From Christiangramia oceanisediminis (lineage in GTDB: Bacteria > Bacteroidota > Bacteroidia > Flavobacteriales > Flavobacteriaceae), in contig NZ_JANCNS010000003.1 of the NCBI RefSeq assembly GCF_022570735.2, positions 744,001-808,000 on the forward strand: DNA of 64,000 nt. The letters are read 5' to 3'. The notes under the pieces were generated by a model. The model was not told the DNA's origin, did not search any database, and saw only the letters and a list, made by a program, of their open reading frames with translations. Positions 29,113-38,932 of this stretch are shown here, piece by piece. The position numbers were made by a program, and so were the translations under genes. Position 1 is the stretch's first letter; each line of letters begins with the position of its first letter.

Positions 29113-30462
29113 TTACTCTGCGTTATCTAAAAAATCTTTGAATTTCTCGGCCCACTTGTCAAAAATACTTTTTCGGGCCACCCGTTTCGAGGTGGTTTCT
29201 TCTTCCTCCTCATGACTGCTCATCTTCTCTTCAGTTTCTTCTCCCTCTACTTCTTCTGAAGGCGATTCTGAAAGAACAGCTTCTTCCTGATACCTGCTTT
29301 TCCCTTTTTCCAGGCTGTTCATCACCAGTCCTACTGCCGTAGCAAAAACCGGGCTGGTAGTTTCTGAATCATTGGTGCCGGCCAGATGTTCGTTCGGAAA
29401 TCCTATACGGGTATCCATTCCGGTAATATATTCGGCCAGTTGCTTTAAATGTTTCAGCTGGGCACCACCACCGGTCAAAACGAGACCGGCAATCAGTTTT
29501 TTCTTCTGCTCATCATGCCCGTAGTTCTTGATCTCCAGGTAAACCTGCTCGATGATCTCTACTACCCGCGCGTGGATGATCTTGGAAAGGTTCTTTAGGG
29601 TTATTTCCTTAGGCTCCCTTCCGCGTAAACCGGGAATGGAAACGATCTCGTTATCCTTATTTTCACCAGGCCATGCTGAACCAAATTTGATCTTCAGCAA
29701 TTCTGCCTGTTTTTCGATGATCGAACAACCTTCCTTGATATCTTCGGTGATCACATTTCCGCCGAAAGGGATCACTGCGGTATGGCGAATGATTCCATCT
29801 TTAAAGATAGCCAGATCGGTAGTACCTCCACCTATATCGATCAGGGCTACTCCCGCTTCTTTTTCTTCCTGGCTCAAAACTGCATTTGCTGAAGCCAGTG
29901 GCTCCAGTGTTACGGCCGAAAGTTCAAGGCCGGCGCTTTTCACACACCTCCCAATATTCCGAATAGAGGAAACCTGTCCCACCACCACGTGAAAATTGGC
30001 TTCCAGCCTGCCTCCGTACATCCCGATAGGCTCCTTGATCTCGGCCTGGCCGTCTACCTTGAATTCCTGCGGAAGAACATGTATGATCTCTTCTCCTGGA
30101 AGCATCACCAGTTTATGTACCTGGTTGCAAAGACTATGAATGTCCTCGGCATCTATAACCTCTTCAGGGTTTGGCCGTGTTATATAATCGCTATGCTGCA
30201 GACTTCTGATATGCTGCCCTGCAATTCCAACAACGACTTCACTGATCTTAAGACCGCTATCGGCTTCTGCTTCCTGTATTGCCTGCTGGATAGACTGGAT
30301 GGTCTGGGTGATATTATTAACCACACCCCTGTGTACGCCCAGAGATTTGGATTTTCCAATCCCGATGATCTCTACCTTGCCATACTCATTCTTGCGACCA
30401 ATCATAGCCACAATCTTTGTTGTTCCAATATCTAATCCTACTGCAATATCGTTATGCTCCAT
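29113..30462 (-). CDS. ftsA: Cell division protein FtsA
   Basis: Actin-like ATPase that tethers FtsZ to the membrane. 449 residues with GLDIGTTKIVAMIG near the N-terminus, the phosphate-2 loop DIGGGTTDLAIF, and LVLTGGGAQLKHL. The C-terminus has a Glu-rich linker (SPSEEVEGEETEEKMSSHEEEE) before an amphipathic helix (SIFDKWAEKFKDFLDNAE) that would be the membrane-targeting sequence. It sits 3 bases after ftsQ and 28 before ftsZ, the canonical order. Confidence 0.97.
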   Translation of the reverse strand: MEHNDIAVGLDIGTTKIVAMIGRKNEYGKVEIIGIGKSKSLGVHRGVVNNITQTIQSIQQAIQEAEADSGLKISEVVVGIAGQHIRSLQHSDYITRPNPEEVIDAEDIHSLCNQVHKLVMLPGEEIIHVLPQEFKVDGQAEIKEPIGMYGGRLEANFHVVVGQVSSIRNIGRCVKSAGLELSAVTLEPLASANAVLSQEEKEAGVALIDIGGGTTDLAIFKDGIIRHTAVIPFGGNVITEDIKEGCSIIEKQAELLKIKFGSAWPGENKDNEIVSIPGLRGREPKEITLKNLSKIIHARVVEIIEQVYLEIKNYGHDEQKKKLIAGLVLTGGGAQLKHLKQLAEYITGMDTRIGFPNEHLAGTNDSETTSPVFATAVGLVMNSLEKGKSRYQEEAVLSESPSEEVEGEETEEKMSSHEEEEETTSKRVARKSIFDKWAEKFKDFLDNAE

Positions 30463-30465
30463 AAA

Positions 30466-31182
30466 CTATTTTTTCGTGCACACAACCTGGTCTCCAAATT
30501 GTAAGTTCACTTTTTTGTAGGTATCTAATTTTTTGTCTTTCTGTGCTTTTTTATAAAATGCCTTGAAATTGTTGAATTTCAAAGCAACATTGCTTGAATC
30601 TCCGAAATAGACCTGAAAATCATGCTCACGGAGTTCCAGCAAATAGGCGTCCCCCTTTAATCGGCTAAGCCCGGTAATGTGACGGGTTAAAAATTCATCT
30701 TCCCTGATAGATTTCACAACCGGATAGGCCTTTTTTAGGTTCTTACCATCAAAACCGAACAAAAGCGGCACCCTGGCCGAATAATTCGGCGAAAGCGGCA
30801 TGATCTCTCCATTTCTGTCTAAATAGTACGAAGAATTGCCAACCACTCTGCCGATGGGTTTTCTCTGACCGACGGTTGCATTCAGTTTTCCATCCAATGA
30901 AAGAAAAACCTCTGCACTTTCGATCATATCATGCTGATTTAACAGGGCTTCGACCCTATTCAAATCTAAAGTTTCTTTATCTATACCTGAGGCGGAGCCG
31001 TTATTTTGTATTAACAACTTATTAACCACTTCCTCAGTCACATAGAGGTTCTCACCTTCTGTGAATCGTACACTTATCTCGCTAATTTTGCGGTCTTTAT
31101 GCCTTTTTTCAGCAAAACCGTATAACAGGCAAACCATTGCCAGCAGCCCAAAAGCTTTTATGTAACCTAAACTACGCTTCAT
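30466..31182 (-). CDS. ftsQ: Cell division protein FtsQ
   Basis: 238-residue bitopic divisome protein. A short cytoplasmic N-terminus, one membrane helix at about 7-24 (IKAFGLLAMVCLLYGFA), then a POTRA-like region (SEISVRFTEGENLYVTEEVV) and the FtsQ beta domain. It overlaps murC by 11 bases and precedes ftsA by 3. Sequence conservation in FtsQ is low, so the assignment leans on topology and its position between murC and ftsA. Confidence 0.92.
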   Translation of the reverse strand: MKRSLGYIKAFGLLAMVCLLYGFAEKRHKDRKISEISVRFTEGENLYVTEEVVNKLLIQNNGSASGIDKETLDLNRVEALLNQHDMIESAEVFLSLDGKLNATVGQRKPIGRVVGNSSYYLDRNGEIMPLSPNYSARVPLLFGFDGKNLKKAYPVVKSIREDEFLTRHITGLSRLKGDAYLLELREHDFQVYFGDSSNVALKFNNFKAFYKKAQKDKKLDTYKKVNLQFGDQVVCTKK

Positions 31183-32530
31183 TTAAAAGGCCCATTTTTA
31201 CTTTTTCAACTTCTTCGCCAATATCTCCGGCTCCCATCATTACTACGATTGGAGCTTCTGAAGATCGAATCCTTTCGATAAGATCTTGCTTACTAACCAA
31301 TGCCTTTTCAGGATTGGAAATTTTATCCAGCAACCAGGCTGAAGAAATGCCTTCGAGGGGTAGTTCTCTGGCCGGATATATATCCAGAAGGAGAATTTCA
31401 TCGAATTTCGATAAGCTGGAGGCAAATTCTTCAGCGAAGTCACGGGTACGGCTAAACAAGTGGGGTTGAAAAACCGCAATATTCTTTTTGTTGGGGTACA
31501 TTTCCCGAACCGCCTGGTGAACGGCGTCGATCTCCTGTGGATGATGTGCGTAGTCATCGATCAACACCAGATCGTCGGTTTTGATTTTATAGGTAAATCT
31601 ACGCTTAACTCCCTTGAAGGAATATAAAGCCCTGGCCAGGTCGTTGGTTGGGGATCCAAAATCGATAGCCATCGCCAGGGCTGTTATAGCATTTAGCAAG
31701 TTGTGTTTGCCGGGTAGATTAAATCTTAAGTCTGTTAGGGTCGCAGATGGTGTCTTTAGATCAAAAACATAATGCCCATCCTCAATCCTGATATGTTGTG
31801 CTGAATAATCACTCTCATCATTTATGCCAATTGTGACTCCATCGAGAGGTAATCCGTTTTTTATATAAAGTTTTCCCTTTTTATCTATTCTCGCCGCAAA
31901 GTCCCTGAACGTCTTCTCCAGTTCTCCCTTATCGCCATAAATATCCAGGTGATCGGCATCCATAGAATTGATGGCGGCCAGATTTGGGGAAAGATGGAGG
32001 AATGAACGGTCAAATTCGTCCGCTTCCACCACAATAACCTCGTCGCCCTGCAGGATCAGGTTAGATTGAATATCTTCGCTGATCCCTCCAAGAAATGCGG
32101 TCACTTTAGCACCGGTTTCTTTAAGAAGGTGACCCAAAATAGCAGTTGTCGTGGTCTTTCCATGAGTACCGGCAACGGCCAGTGTATATTTTTGAGCGGT
32201 TACCATACCAAGCAGCTCGGCACGCTTAACGACCTGGAATCCTTCAGATTTCAAATAATTGAATTGCCTGTGGTCTTTTGGAATCGCCGGGGTATAGACG
32301 ATCAGGCTGTTTTCCTTATTTTCCAGAACTCGCTTCGGAATAACATCAACAGAATCGGTAAAATTCAGCTCGATGCCTTCATCCTCAAGTTTTTTGGTCA
32401 ATTCAGAAGTGGTTCGATCATAACCCGAAACAAACATATCCTGGGCATTGAAATACCTCGCCAGGGCACTCATGCCAATTCCACCGATTCCGATGAAATA
32501 GAGGTTTTCTATGTTATCCAGGGTTTTCAT
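31172..32530 (-). CDS. murC: UDP-N-acetylmuramate--L-alanine ligase
   Basis: Adds L-Ala to UDP-MurNAc, the first amino acid of the peptidoglycan stem. 452 residues with the Rossmann start FIGIGGIGMSALA, the ATP loop GTHGKTTTT at 121-129, VVVEADEFDRSFLHL, the Mur central motif NLLNAITALAMA, and DDYAHHPQEIDAV. It abuts murG with a 1-base overlap and overlaps ftsQ by 11 bases. Typical length. Confidence 0.97.
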   Translation of the reverse strand: MKTLDNIENLYFIGIGGIGMSALARYFNAQDMFVSGYDRTTSELTKKLEDEGIELNFTDSVDVIPKRVLENKENSLIVYTPAIPKDHRQFNYLKSEGFQVVKRAELLGMVTAQKYTLAVAGTHGKTTTTAILGHLLKETGAKVTAFLGGISEDIQSNLILQGDEVIVVEADEFDRSFLHLSPNLAAINSMDADHLDIYGDKGELEKTFRDFAARIDKKGKLYIKNGLPLDGVTIGINDESDYSAQHIRIEDGHYVFDLKTPSATLTDLRFNLPGKHNLLNAITALAMAIDFGSPTNDLARALYSFKGVKRRFTYKIKTDDLVLIDDYAHHPQEIDAVHQAVREMYPNKKNIAVFQPHLFSRTRDFAEEFASSLSKFDEILLLDIYPARELPLEGISSAWLLDKISNPEKALVSKQDLIERIRSSEAPIVVMMGAGDIGEEVEKVKMGLLNEA

Positions 32531-33630
32531 TATTTGTTCTTTTCGATTAATTTTTCAACTTCATCAACAATGGCTGAAGTTGCGTTTGGCAAAGCCATTT
32601 TTTTAATATTGGATGCAAATTTTTGCAAACGTTTTTCATCTTTCAGCAAGCTGAAAAAAGAAGGCTCAAAGGTTTCTGTTAGTTCATCTTCGGTTATGGT
32701 CAATCCCGCATCATGCTCAGTAACCGCCATGGCGTTCTTAGCCTGGTGATTTTCAGCCACATTGGGAGAAGGAATGAATACAACCGGTTTGCCCACGATA
32801 CATAATTCTGAAACGCTTCCGGCACCTGCCCTGGAGATGATCACATCTGCAGCGGCATAAGCCAGGTCCATCCGGTTGATGAACTCCTTGGTTCTTATTA
32901 TCGGGGATTCGTATTTTTTATATTCTGAAAAATATAATTTCCCGATCTGCCAGATCAACTGTACATTCTCCTGCTCAAACTTTTTCAGATAGGTCTCTAC
33001 CAGTTTGTTGATCCTTCTCGCTCCAAGACTTCCGCCCAGAACCAAAACGGTTTTTCGATCTGCAGACAAATTAAAATGTTCCAGTGCTTCCTTTCGAAGC
33101 TCGTTCACATTCAGCAGATCCTGCCTCACCGGGTTCCCGGTAATAATTGTCTTTTCAGCAGGAAAAACCTCTTTCACTTTTTCATAAGCCGCGCAAATGG
33201 TATTGGCATATTTCGCCAGGATTCTATTGGTGATCCCAGGGATGGAATTCTGTTCCTGGATAAGGGTTGGAATTCCCTTTGAGATCGCCACTCGCAATAA
33301 TGGCCCGCTGGCGAATCCGCCCGTACCAATAACCACGTCTGGTTTAAACTTTTTTATGATCTTTCTTGATCTTGAAAGACTGCTCATCAACTTGAACGGA
33401 AATACAAAATTCTTAAGACTGAACGAGCGGTCGATTCCGCTGATCCATAATCCTTCGATCTCGTAACCGGCCTGAGGCACTTTTTCCATTTCCATACGGT
33501 CTTTCGCGCCCACAAAAAGGATCTCCGATTCCGGGTATCTTCTTTTGATCTCATCTGCAATGGCGATCGCAGGGTAGATATGCCCACCTGTTCCACCACC
33601 AGATAATATGACGCGTAAACCTTTTTTCAT
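32530..33630 (-). CDS. murG: Undecaprenyl-PP-MurNAc-pentapeptide GlcNAc transferase MurG
   Basis: GT28 enzyme that converts lipid I to lipid II on the inner face of the membrane. 366 residues, N-terminal [18 protein letters not shown], the GTGGFASGP loop, and the C-terminal donor site [11 protein letters not shown] and [24 protein letters not shown]. Overlaps ftsW by 4 bases and murC by 1, indicating tight translational coupling. Confidence 0.97.
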   Translation of the reverse strand: MKKGLRVILSGGGTGGHIYPAIAIADEIKRRYPESEILFVGAKDRMEMEKVPQAGYEIEGLWISGIDRSFSLKNFVFPFKLMSSLSRSRKIIKKFKPDVVIGTGGFASGPLLRVAISKGIPTLIQEQNSIPGITNRILAKYANTICAAYEKVKEVFPAEKTIITGNPVRQDLLNVNELRKEALEHFNLSADRKTVLVLGGSLGARRINKLVETYLKKFEQENVQLIWQIGKLYFSEYKKYESPIIRTKEFINRMDLAYAAADVIISRAGAGSVSELCIVGKPVVFIPSPNVAENHQAKNAMAVTEHDAGLTITEDELTETFEPSFFSLLKDEKRLQKFASNIKKMALPNATSAIVDEVEKLIEKNK

Positions 33631-34835
33631 ATCGCTTCGCTTAAGATGTCCAGAGGATTCTCTTCCTCACCATCTATTTCTTTATTTTCAGATTCTTTGA
33701 TCTCTTCCCGCTTTGCGCTTACACTAAGAATAATTCCCAGGGCAATGCAGGTCATCCAGATCGAGGTTCCCCCGCTACTTACCAGCGGCAGGGTTTGCCC
33801 GGTAACCGGAAATAATTCAACCGCTACTCCCATATTGATGAGCGCCTGGAAAACCACCGGCAGCCCAACTCCCATTACCACCAGTTTCCCAAAAACCGTA
33901 TTAGCCTTGGTGGCCACGATCACTATTCGGAATAACAACAGCAAATATGCCAGCATGACAGCGAATCCTCCTACCAGCCCCATTTCTTCCACGATGATCG
34001 CATAGATAAAGTCTGAAGAAGACTGGGGTAAAAAATTTCTTTGAACGCTTTTTCCAATTCCCATCCCTGCAATGCCGCCACGTGCGATAGCGGTTTTTGC
34101 CCTTTCAACCTGGTACTGCTCCTGCCCCTCTTCATCATCGAAAAAAGTTTCGATACGACTGCTCCAGGTATCCACCCGGTTTGGGAGAAGTCCAGGAAAA
34201 GCTTTTGCGGTAAGGATGAAAATACTCAGCATCACGATACCCACTCCAACAATTGCGGCAAGGTATTTTATAGGGTATCCACCTAAGAACATCAGCACCA
34301 GAGTCATAGCGAAAATGATGGCTGTAGTGGAAAAATTGGCCGGCAAAATTAGTACTAAAACAGCAAATACGGGCAACCAAAGCGGAAGAATTGTTTCCTT
34401 AAAAGTGACCGTTCTTTCGGTTATTTTAGATAAGTACCTGGCAACGTAAACCATAAGCACTACGGCTGCGAGTGTTGAAGACTGAAATGATACATTCAGT
34501 ACTGGTATCTGTATCCACCGGCTCGCATAGGAACCTTCTATGGTAGTTCCCTGGGCGATCGTAAAGATCAACAATACGATCACCACGGGTAGCAGGAGAA
34601 TGGAAATTCCCCTGAAATAATGATACGGGATCTTATGAACGGCAAACAATACGCAAAATCCTAAAAGCAGGTGAAAGAAATGCATCACCAGGTATCCTGA
34701 TGTGCTTCCATCTCCATGAAGATATGCAAGGTTACTACTGGCGCTGTAAACCGGCAAAAATGAAAATATCGCCAACAGCCCGGCTACTGCCCAGATCACC
34801 TTGTCTCCTTTAAGATTTGCAAAAAGATTGCTCAT
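33627..34835 (-). CDS. ftsW: Lipid II polymerase FtsW (SEDS family)
   Basis: 402-residue polytopic membrane protein with about ten hydrophobic segments. It polymerises septal glycan with FtsI. SEDS features: [63 protein letters not shown], and the C-terminal [16 protein letters not shown]. An acidic cytoplasmic tail follows. It overlaps murG by 4 bases. The 61 bases between it and murD hold a perfect palindrome. Confidence 0.96.
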   Translation of the reverse strand: MSNLFANLKGDKVIWAVAGLLAIFSFLPVYSASSNLAYLHGDGSTSGYLVMHFFHLLLGFCVLFAVHKIPYHYFRGISILLLPVVIVLLIFTIAQGTTIEGSYASRWIQIPVLNVSFQSSTLAAVVLMVYVARYLSKITERTVTFKETILPLWLPVFAVLVLILPANFSTTAIIFAMTLVLMFLGGYPIKYLAAIVGVGIVMLSIFILTAKAFPGLLPNRVDTWSSRIETFFDDEEGQEQYQVERAKTAIARGGIAGMGIGKSVQRNFLPQSSSDFIYAIIVEEMGLVGGFAVMLAYLLLLFRIVIVATKANTVFGKLVVMGVGLPVVFQALINMGVAVELFPVTGQTLPLVSSGGTSIWMTCIALGIILSVSAKREEIKESENKEIDGEEENPLDILSEAI

Positions 34836-34854
34836 TAATCTTTCTTTATTCTTT

Positions 34855-34887
34855 AGACCTCACAGGTTTTTGAAACCTGTGAGGTCT
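34855..34887. repeat. Perfect 15-bp palindrome between murD and ftsW
   Basis: AGACCTCACAGGTTT (34855-34869) and AAACCTGTGAGGTCT (34873-34887) separated by TTG. It fills most of the only sizeable gap in the dcw cluster. No T-run follows on the - strand, so I read it as a REP-like intergenic palindrome or processing site rather than a terminator. Confidence 0.7.
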
Positions 34888-34896
34888 GGTTTTACT

Positions 34897-36234
34897 TTAT
34901 AGATTCCTTACCGCTTCCTTGAACTGTCTTCCACGATCTTCATAATTCTCAAAAAGATCAAAACTAGCACATGCCGGTGAAAGCAATACATTGTCACCTT
35001 TTTCAGCCAGCCTGTATGCCATTTGTACGGCTTCGTTCATAGAGGTGGTTTCCACTAGGGTTTCCACGATGTTACCGAACGAGGCCTTAATTTTTTCATT
35101 GTCCACTCCCAGGCAAATGATCGCCTTTACCTTTTCGTTTACAAGCGGGAGCAGGTCGTCATAAACATTTCCTTTATCTACCCCACCAAGGATCCAAACT
35201 GTTTCAGATTCCATGCTTTCCAGGGCGTAATAGGTTGCATTAACATTGGTCGCTTTAGAATCATTGATATAAAGCACATTATTGATCTTCAGTACTTTTT
35301 CAAGGCGATGTTCCACTCCCTGGAAATTGGCCATACTTTCACGAATGGTTTGCTTTCTAATTCTAAGGAGCTGAGCCGCCATACCGGCAGCCATGGCATT
35401 TTTAGTATTGTGTTTGCCTTGAAGGGCAAGATCTGATGTTGGCATAGTAGATTTGGTATTATTAATTGTTATGACAATGTTTTCATTTTCTAAGTAGGCA
35501 CCATTTTCGATCTTCTTTTCTATCGAAAACGGAAGCTTTTGAGATTTTACAGGATGCCTCTCCAGCCAGCTGGTTATGTTCTTATCATCTGCATCATAGA
35601 TGAAATAGTCTTCTTCGGTTTGATTCCTTGTAATTCGGAATTTTGATTCTATATAGTTTTCAAGTTTATAATCATATCGATCTAAATGGTCTGGTGTGAT
35701 ATTGGTCAAAATCGCGATATGTGGCCTGAACCTGTCGATCCCATCCAGCTGAAAACTGCTGATCTCCAGCACGAACCAGTCACGATCTTCTTCAGTGACC
35801 ATTTTCGCAAAGGAATTACCGATGTTACCCCCCATTCCTGAATTAACACCTCCCTGCTTCAATACATGCTGAACGAGGCTCGTAACAGTGGTTTTTCCAT
35901 TGCTGCCAGTGATCCCGATAACCGGAGTATCAGAAAACCAGCTCGCAAATTCGATCTCCGAAATAACCGGAATTCCCTTTTCTCGTAGTTCTATGATCAT
36001 TGGAACCGAATCAGGGATTCCCGGGCTTTTCATCACCACATCTGCATCGAAAATTTTCGACTTTGTGTGCTGCTCTTCCTCCCAATCGATCTCATTATTT
36101 TCAAGAACGTCCTTATATTTTTGCTTGATCTTTCCTTTATCTGAAAGAAAGATCACGTAGCCTTCCTTTTTCGCAAGCAACGCGGTTCCCACGCCACTTT
36201 CACCACCACCCAGTATTGCTATCTTTTTGGCCAT
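34897..36234 (-). CDS. murD: UDP-N-acetylmuramoylalanine--D-glutamate ligase
   Basis: Adds D-Glu to UDP-MurNAc-L-Ala. 445 residues: N-terminal Rossmann GGGESGVGTALLA, ATP loop GITGSNGKTTVTSL (107-120), GNIGNSFAKM, ITPDHLDRY, NTKNAMAAGMAA, and the C-terminal INDSKATNVNATYYAL and LLSPACASFDLFENYEDRGR, all MurD hallmarks. It shares 1 base with mraY upstream; the palindrome lies downstream before ftsW. Confidence 0.97.
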   Translation of the reverse strand: MAKKIAILGGGESGVGTALLAKKEGYVIFLSDKGKIKQKYKDVLENNEIDWEEEQHTKSKIFDADVVMKSPGIPDSVPMIIELREKGIPVISEIEFASWFSDTPVIGITGSNGKTTVTSLVQHVLKQGGVNSGMGGNIGNSFAKMVTEEDRDWFVLEISSFQLDGIDRFRPHIAILTNITPDHLDRYDYKLENYIESKFRITRNQTEEDYFIYDADDKNITSWLERHPVKSQKLPFSIEKKIENGAYLENENIVITINNTKSTMPTSDLALQGKHNTKNAMAAGMAAQLLRIRKQTIRESMANFQGVEHRLEKVLKINNVLYINDSKATNVNATYYALESMESETVWILGGVDKGNVYDDLLPLVNEKVKAIICLGVDNEKIKASFGNIVETLVETTSMNEAVQMAYRLAEKGDNVLLSPACASFDLFENYEDRGRQFKEAVRNL

Positions 36235-37466
36235 TATCTTACTTTTAGGGTGACAATGGTTAAAATAGCCAGCATGATCCCGATGATCCAGAACCTAACC
36301 ACGATCTTGCTTTCATGCTTTCCTTTCTTCTGGTAATGATGATGCAAAGGAGACATCAAAAAAATCCTTCGGCCTTCTCCGTATTTCTTTTTGGTATACT
36401 TGAACCAGCCTACCTGCAATACAACTGAAAGGTTCTCTATCAAAAATATTCCGCATAAAAGCGGGATCAGTAATTCTTTTCTCGTGGCGATTGCCAATAC
36501 CGCGATGATCCCTCCTATGGTCAAACTCCCTGTATCCCCCATAAAAACCTGGGCAGGGAAGGTGTTATACCATAGGAAACCAACCAATGCTCCTGCAAAA
36601 GCGGTGATGAAAATGGTCATTTCACCCGATCGTGGGATATACATGATATTCAGGTAATCTGAAAAGATTATGTTACCAGAAACCCAGGCAAAAATGCCCA
36701 ATGTCAATACGATTATTGCTGAAGAACCCGCAGCCAGGCCATCGATCCCATCGGTTAGATTCGCTCCATTTGAAACCGCGGTCACGATAAAGATCACGAT
36801 CGGGATAAAGATGATCCAGGCATAATTAACCAGGGAGGGATTGATCCAGGTTATCAGGCTGGAATATTCGAATTCGTTGTTCTTTACAAAAGGAATGGTA
36901 GTGCTGGTATCTTTAACCTCTGGCCCCATATCCACGACTTCAGCCCTGGCAATAATATTTTCCGTTGGACTAGTTTCAGTGATAACTTCCTTTGTAGTGA
37001 TCTGCGGATGAAAATACATCGTACCTCCTACGATAAGTCCAAGACCTATCTGGCCTATCACTTTGAAAATGCCTTTCAGGCCTTCCTTGTCCTTTTTAAA
37101 TGTTTTGATATAGTCATCCAGGAACCCGATCGCGCCCATCCAAAGAGTAGTTACGATCAAAAGGATGACATAGATATTTTCAAGCTTTGCGAACAACAAA
37201 ACCGGGATCAGGGTGGAAATGATGATGATCACTCCTCCCATGGTTGGGGTACCGGCCTTTTCAGTCTGTCCTTTTAAGCCAAGGTCGCGAACACTTTCAC
37301 CAATTTGTTTCCTTCGTAAATAATTGATGATCCTTTTTCCGTAAATGGTAGAAATGGCAAGGGACAAAATAATAGCCATAGCCGACCTGAACGAGAGGAA
37401 CTCGAACAACTGCGCACCAGGTAACTGGTATTCTTCTTCCAGAAATTTGAATAAATAATACAGCAT
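36234..37466 (-). CDS. mraY: Phospho-MurNAc-pentapeptide transferase MraY
   Basis: Makes lipid I from UDP-MurNAc-pentapeptide and undecaprenyl phosphate. 410 residues, about ten membrane helices. Catalytic motifs are present: [15 protein letters not shown] (DDxxK), [12 protein letters not shown], and the [13 protein letters not shown] histidine loop. It is about 50 residues longer than E. coli MraY because of a polar insert around residues 165-210 ([12 protein letters not shown]...), which I believe is common in Bacteroidota. 1-base overlaps with murE and murD. Confidence 0.97.
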   Translation of the reverse strand: MLYYLFKFLEEEYQLPGAQLFEFLSFRSAMAIILSLAISTIYGKRIINYLRRKQIGESVRDLGLKGQTEKAGTPTMGGVIIIISTLIPVLLFAKLENIYVILLIVTTLWMGAIGFLDDYIKTFKKDKEGLKGIFKVIGQIGLGLIVGGTMYFHPQITTKEVITETSPTENIIARAEVVDMGPEVKDTSTTIPFVKNNEFEYSSLITWINPSLVNYAWIIFIPIVIFIVTAVSNGANLTDGIDGLAAGSSAIIVLTLGIFAWVSGNIIFSDYLNIMYIPRSGEMTIFITAFAGALVGFLWYNTFPAQVFMGDTGSLTIGGIIAVLAIATRKELLIPLLCGIFLIENLSVVLQVGWFKYTKKKYGEGRRIFLMSPLHHHYQKKGKHESKIVVRFWIIGIMLAILTIVTLKVR

Positions 37467-38932
37467 TATTTATCGAGTTGTTTTAAAAATTCATTCACGA
37501 TCTTGAGGTCATCAAAATCGAATCGTTCTCCGTTGATCTCCTGGTAGGTTTCATGCCCTTTTCCGGCAATCAGGATTATATCATTCTTACCGGCGATCTG
37601 GCAGGCCGTTTTAATGGCCTGTTTCCGGTTTGTGACGCTCATTGTTTTCTTAAAATTCTGCGGTTCCACACCAGCTTCCACCTCCTGGATGATCTTATCT
37701 GGATCTTCGGTACGAGGATTATCGCTGGTAAAGATCACCTTGCTGCTCAGAGCTGAGGCGATATGCCCCATTTTTGGCCGCTTGGTTCTATCACGATCTC
37801 CACCACATCCCACAACGGTGATCAGATCTTCGTTTTTGGTTCGGATACTGTTGATGGTTTCCAGAACATTTTTCAAGGCATCAGGAGTATGTGCATAGTC
37901 CACGATGGCCGTAATTTTTTCCTTTTCTGAAATCAGATACTGGAATCTTCCGCTTACCGAATTCAATTCACTGATAATTCTAAGGATCTCAAGGGTTTCC
38001 AATCCTAAAAGATCGGCAGCTGCATAGATCGCCAGGATGTTATACGCATTGAAATTACCGATAAGCCGCGTCCACAATTCCTGGTCGTCGATCTTAAGCA
38101 ACAACCCGGTAAAGTTATTTTCGAGGATCTGCGCCTTATAATCGGCATAGGATTTAAGGGCGTAGGTATATTTTTTCGCCTTTGTATTCTGAAGCATCAC
38201 CGCGCCGTTCTTATCATCGGCATTAGTAAGCGCAAAAGCCGAAGAAGGAAGCTCATCGAAAAATCGCTTTTTCACGTCACGATATTCCGCGAAATCCTTG
38301 TGATAATCCAGGTGATCATGCGAAAGATTGGTGAAGATCCCTCCCCTGAATTTAAGCCCTGTAGTTCGGTGCTGATCAATCCCATGGGAACTTACCTCCA
38401 TAAAACAGAACTCCACTCCAGCCTCATTCATTTTTTTCAGATACGAATTAATGGTAATCGAATCTGGTGTAGTCCTGATAGCTGTGTGTTCATCGCTTCC
38501 CACCATTACCTTTACCGTGGAAAGCAGACCGCATTTGAATCCGGCCTTAGTAAAAAGGTCATATAAAAGAGTAGCAATGGTAGTTTTCCCATTGGTTCCG
38601 GTAACTCCTACAAGCTTCAGTTTTTCTGAAGGATTGTCATAATAATTAGCTGCTATATAGGCCAGTGCCTTTTTGGTATCCTGTACTTCAATATAGGTGA
38701 CGCCATTGATCTTCTCAGCTGGCATTTCTTCACAAACGATGGCCAGTGCACCCTGATTTTCGGCATTTTTGATAAAGTCATGACCATCTGAGATCGTTCC
38801 GCGTATGGCAACAAAGACATCATTCAACTTAACCTTCCTGGAATCAAAATGAACGTCATTGATGGTTACACCGGTATCTCCGGTCACCGCCTTCATATTC
38901 ACCTTGTATAATATGTCTTTTAAAACGCTCAT
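37466..38932 (-). CDS. murE: UDP-MurNAc-tripeptide synthetase MurE (meso-DAP type)
   Basis: Adds the third stem-peptide residue. 488 residues with [16 protein letters not shown] at the N-terminus, the ATP loop [14 protein letters not shown] (109-122), and the carbamylated-lysine region. The DNPRTEDP motif in the C-terminal domain is the one associated with meso-diaminopimelate rather than lysine. Shares 1 base with both ftsI and mraY. Confidence 0.97.
   Translation of the reverse strand: MSVLKDILYKVNMKAVTGDTGVTINDVHFDSRKVKLNDVFVAIRGTISDGHDFIKNAENQGALAIVCEEMPAEKINGVTYIEVQDTKKALAYIAANYYDNPSEKLKLVGVTGTNGKTTIATLLYDLFTKAGFKCGLLSTVKVMVGSDEHTAIRTTPDSITINSYLKKMNEAGVEFCFMEVSSHGIDQHRTTGLKFRGGIFTNLSHDHLDYHKDFAEYRDVKKRFFDELPSSAFALTNADDKNGAVMLQNTKAKKYTYALKSYADYKAQILENNFTGLLLKIDDQELWTRLIGNFNAYNILAIYAAADLLGLETLEILRIISELNSVSGRFQYLISEKEKITAIVDYAHTPDALKNVLETINSIRTKNEDLITVVGCGGDRDRTKRPKMGHIASALSSKVIFTSDNPRTEDPDKIIQEVEAGVEPQNFKKTMSVTNRKQAIKTACQIAGKNDIILIAGKGHETYQEINGERFDFDDLKIVNEFLKQLDK

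Noticed and set aside
34855-34887. Terminator after murD
   Set aside because: No T-run follows the stem on the - strand, and the cluster continues with ftsW.
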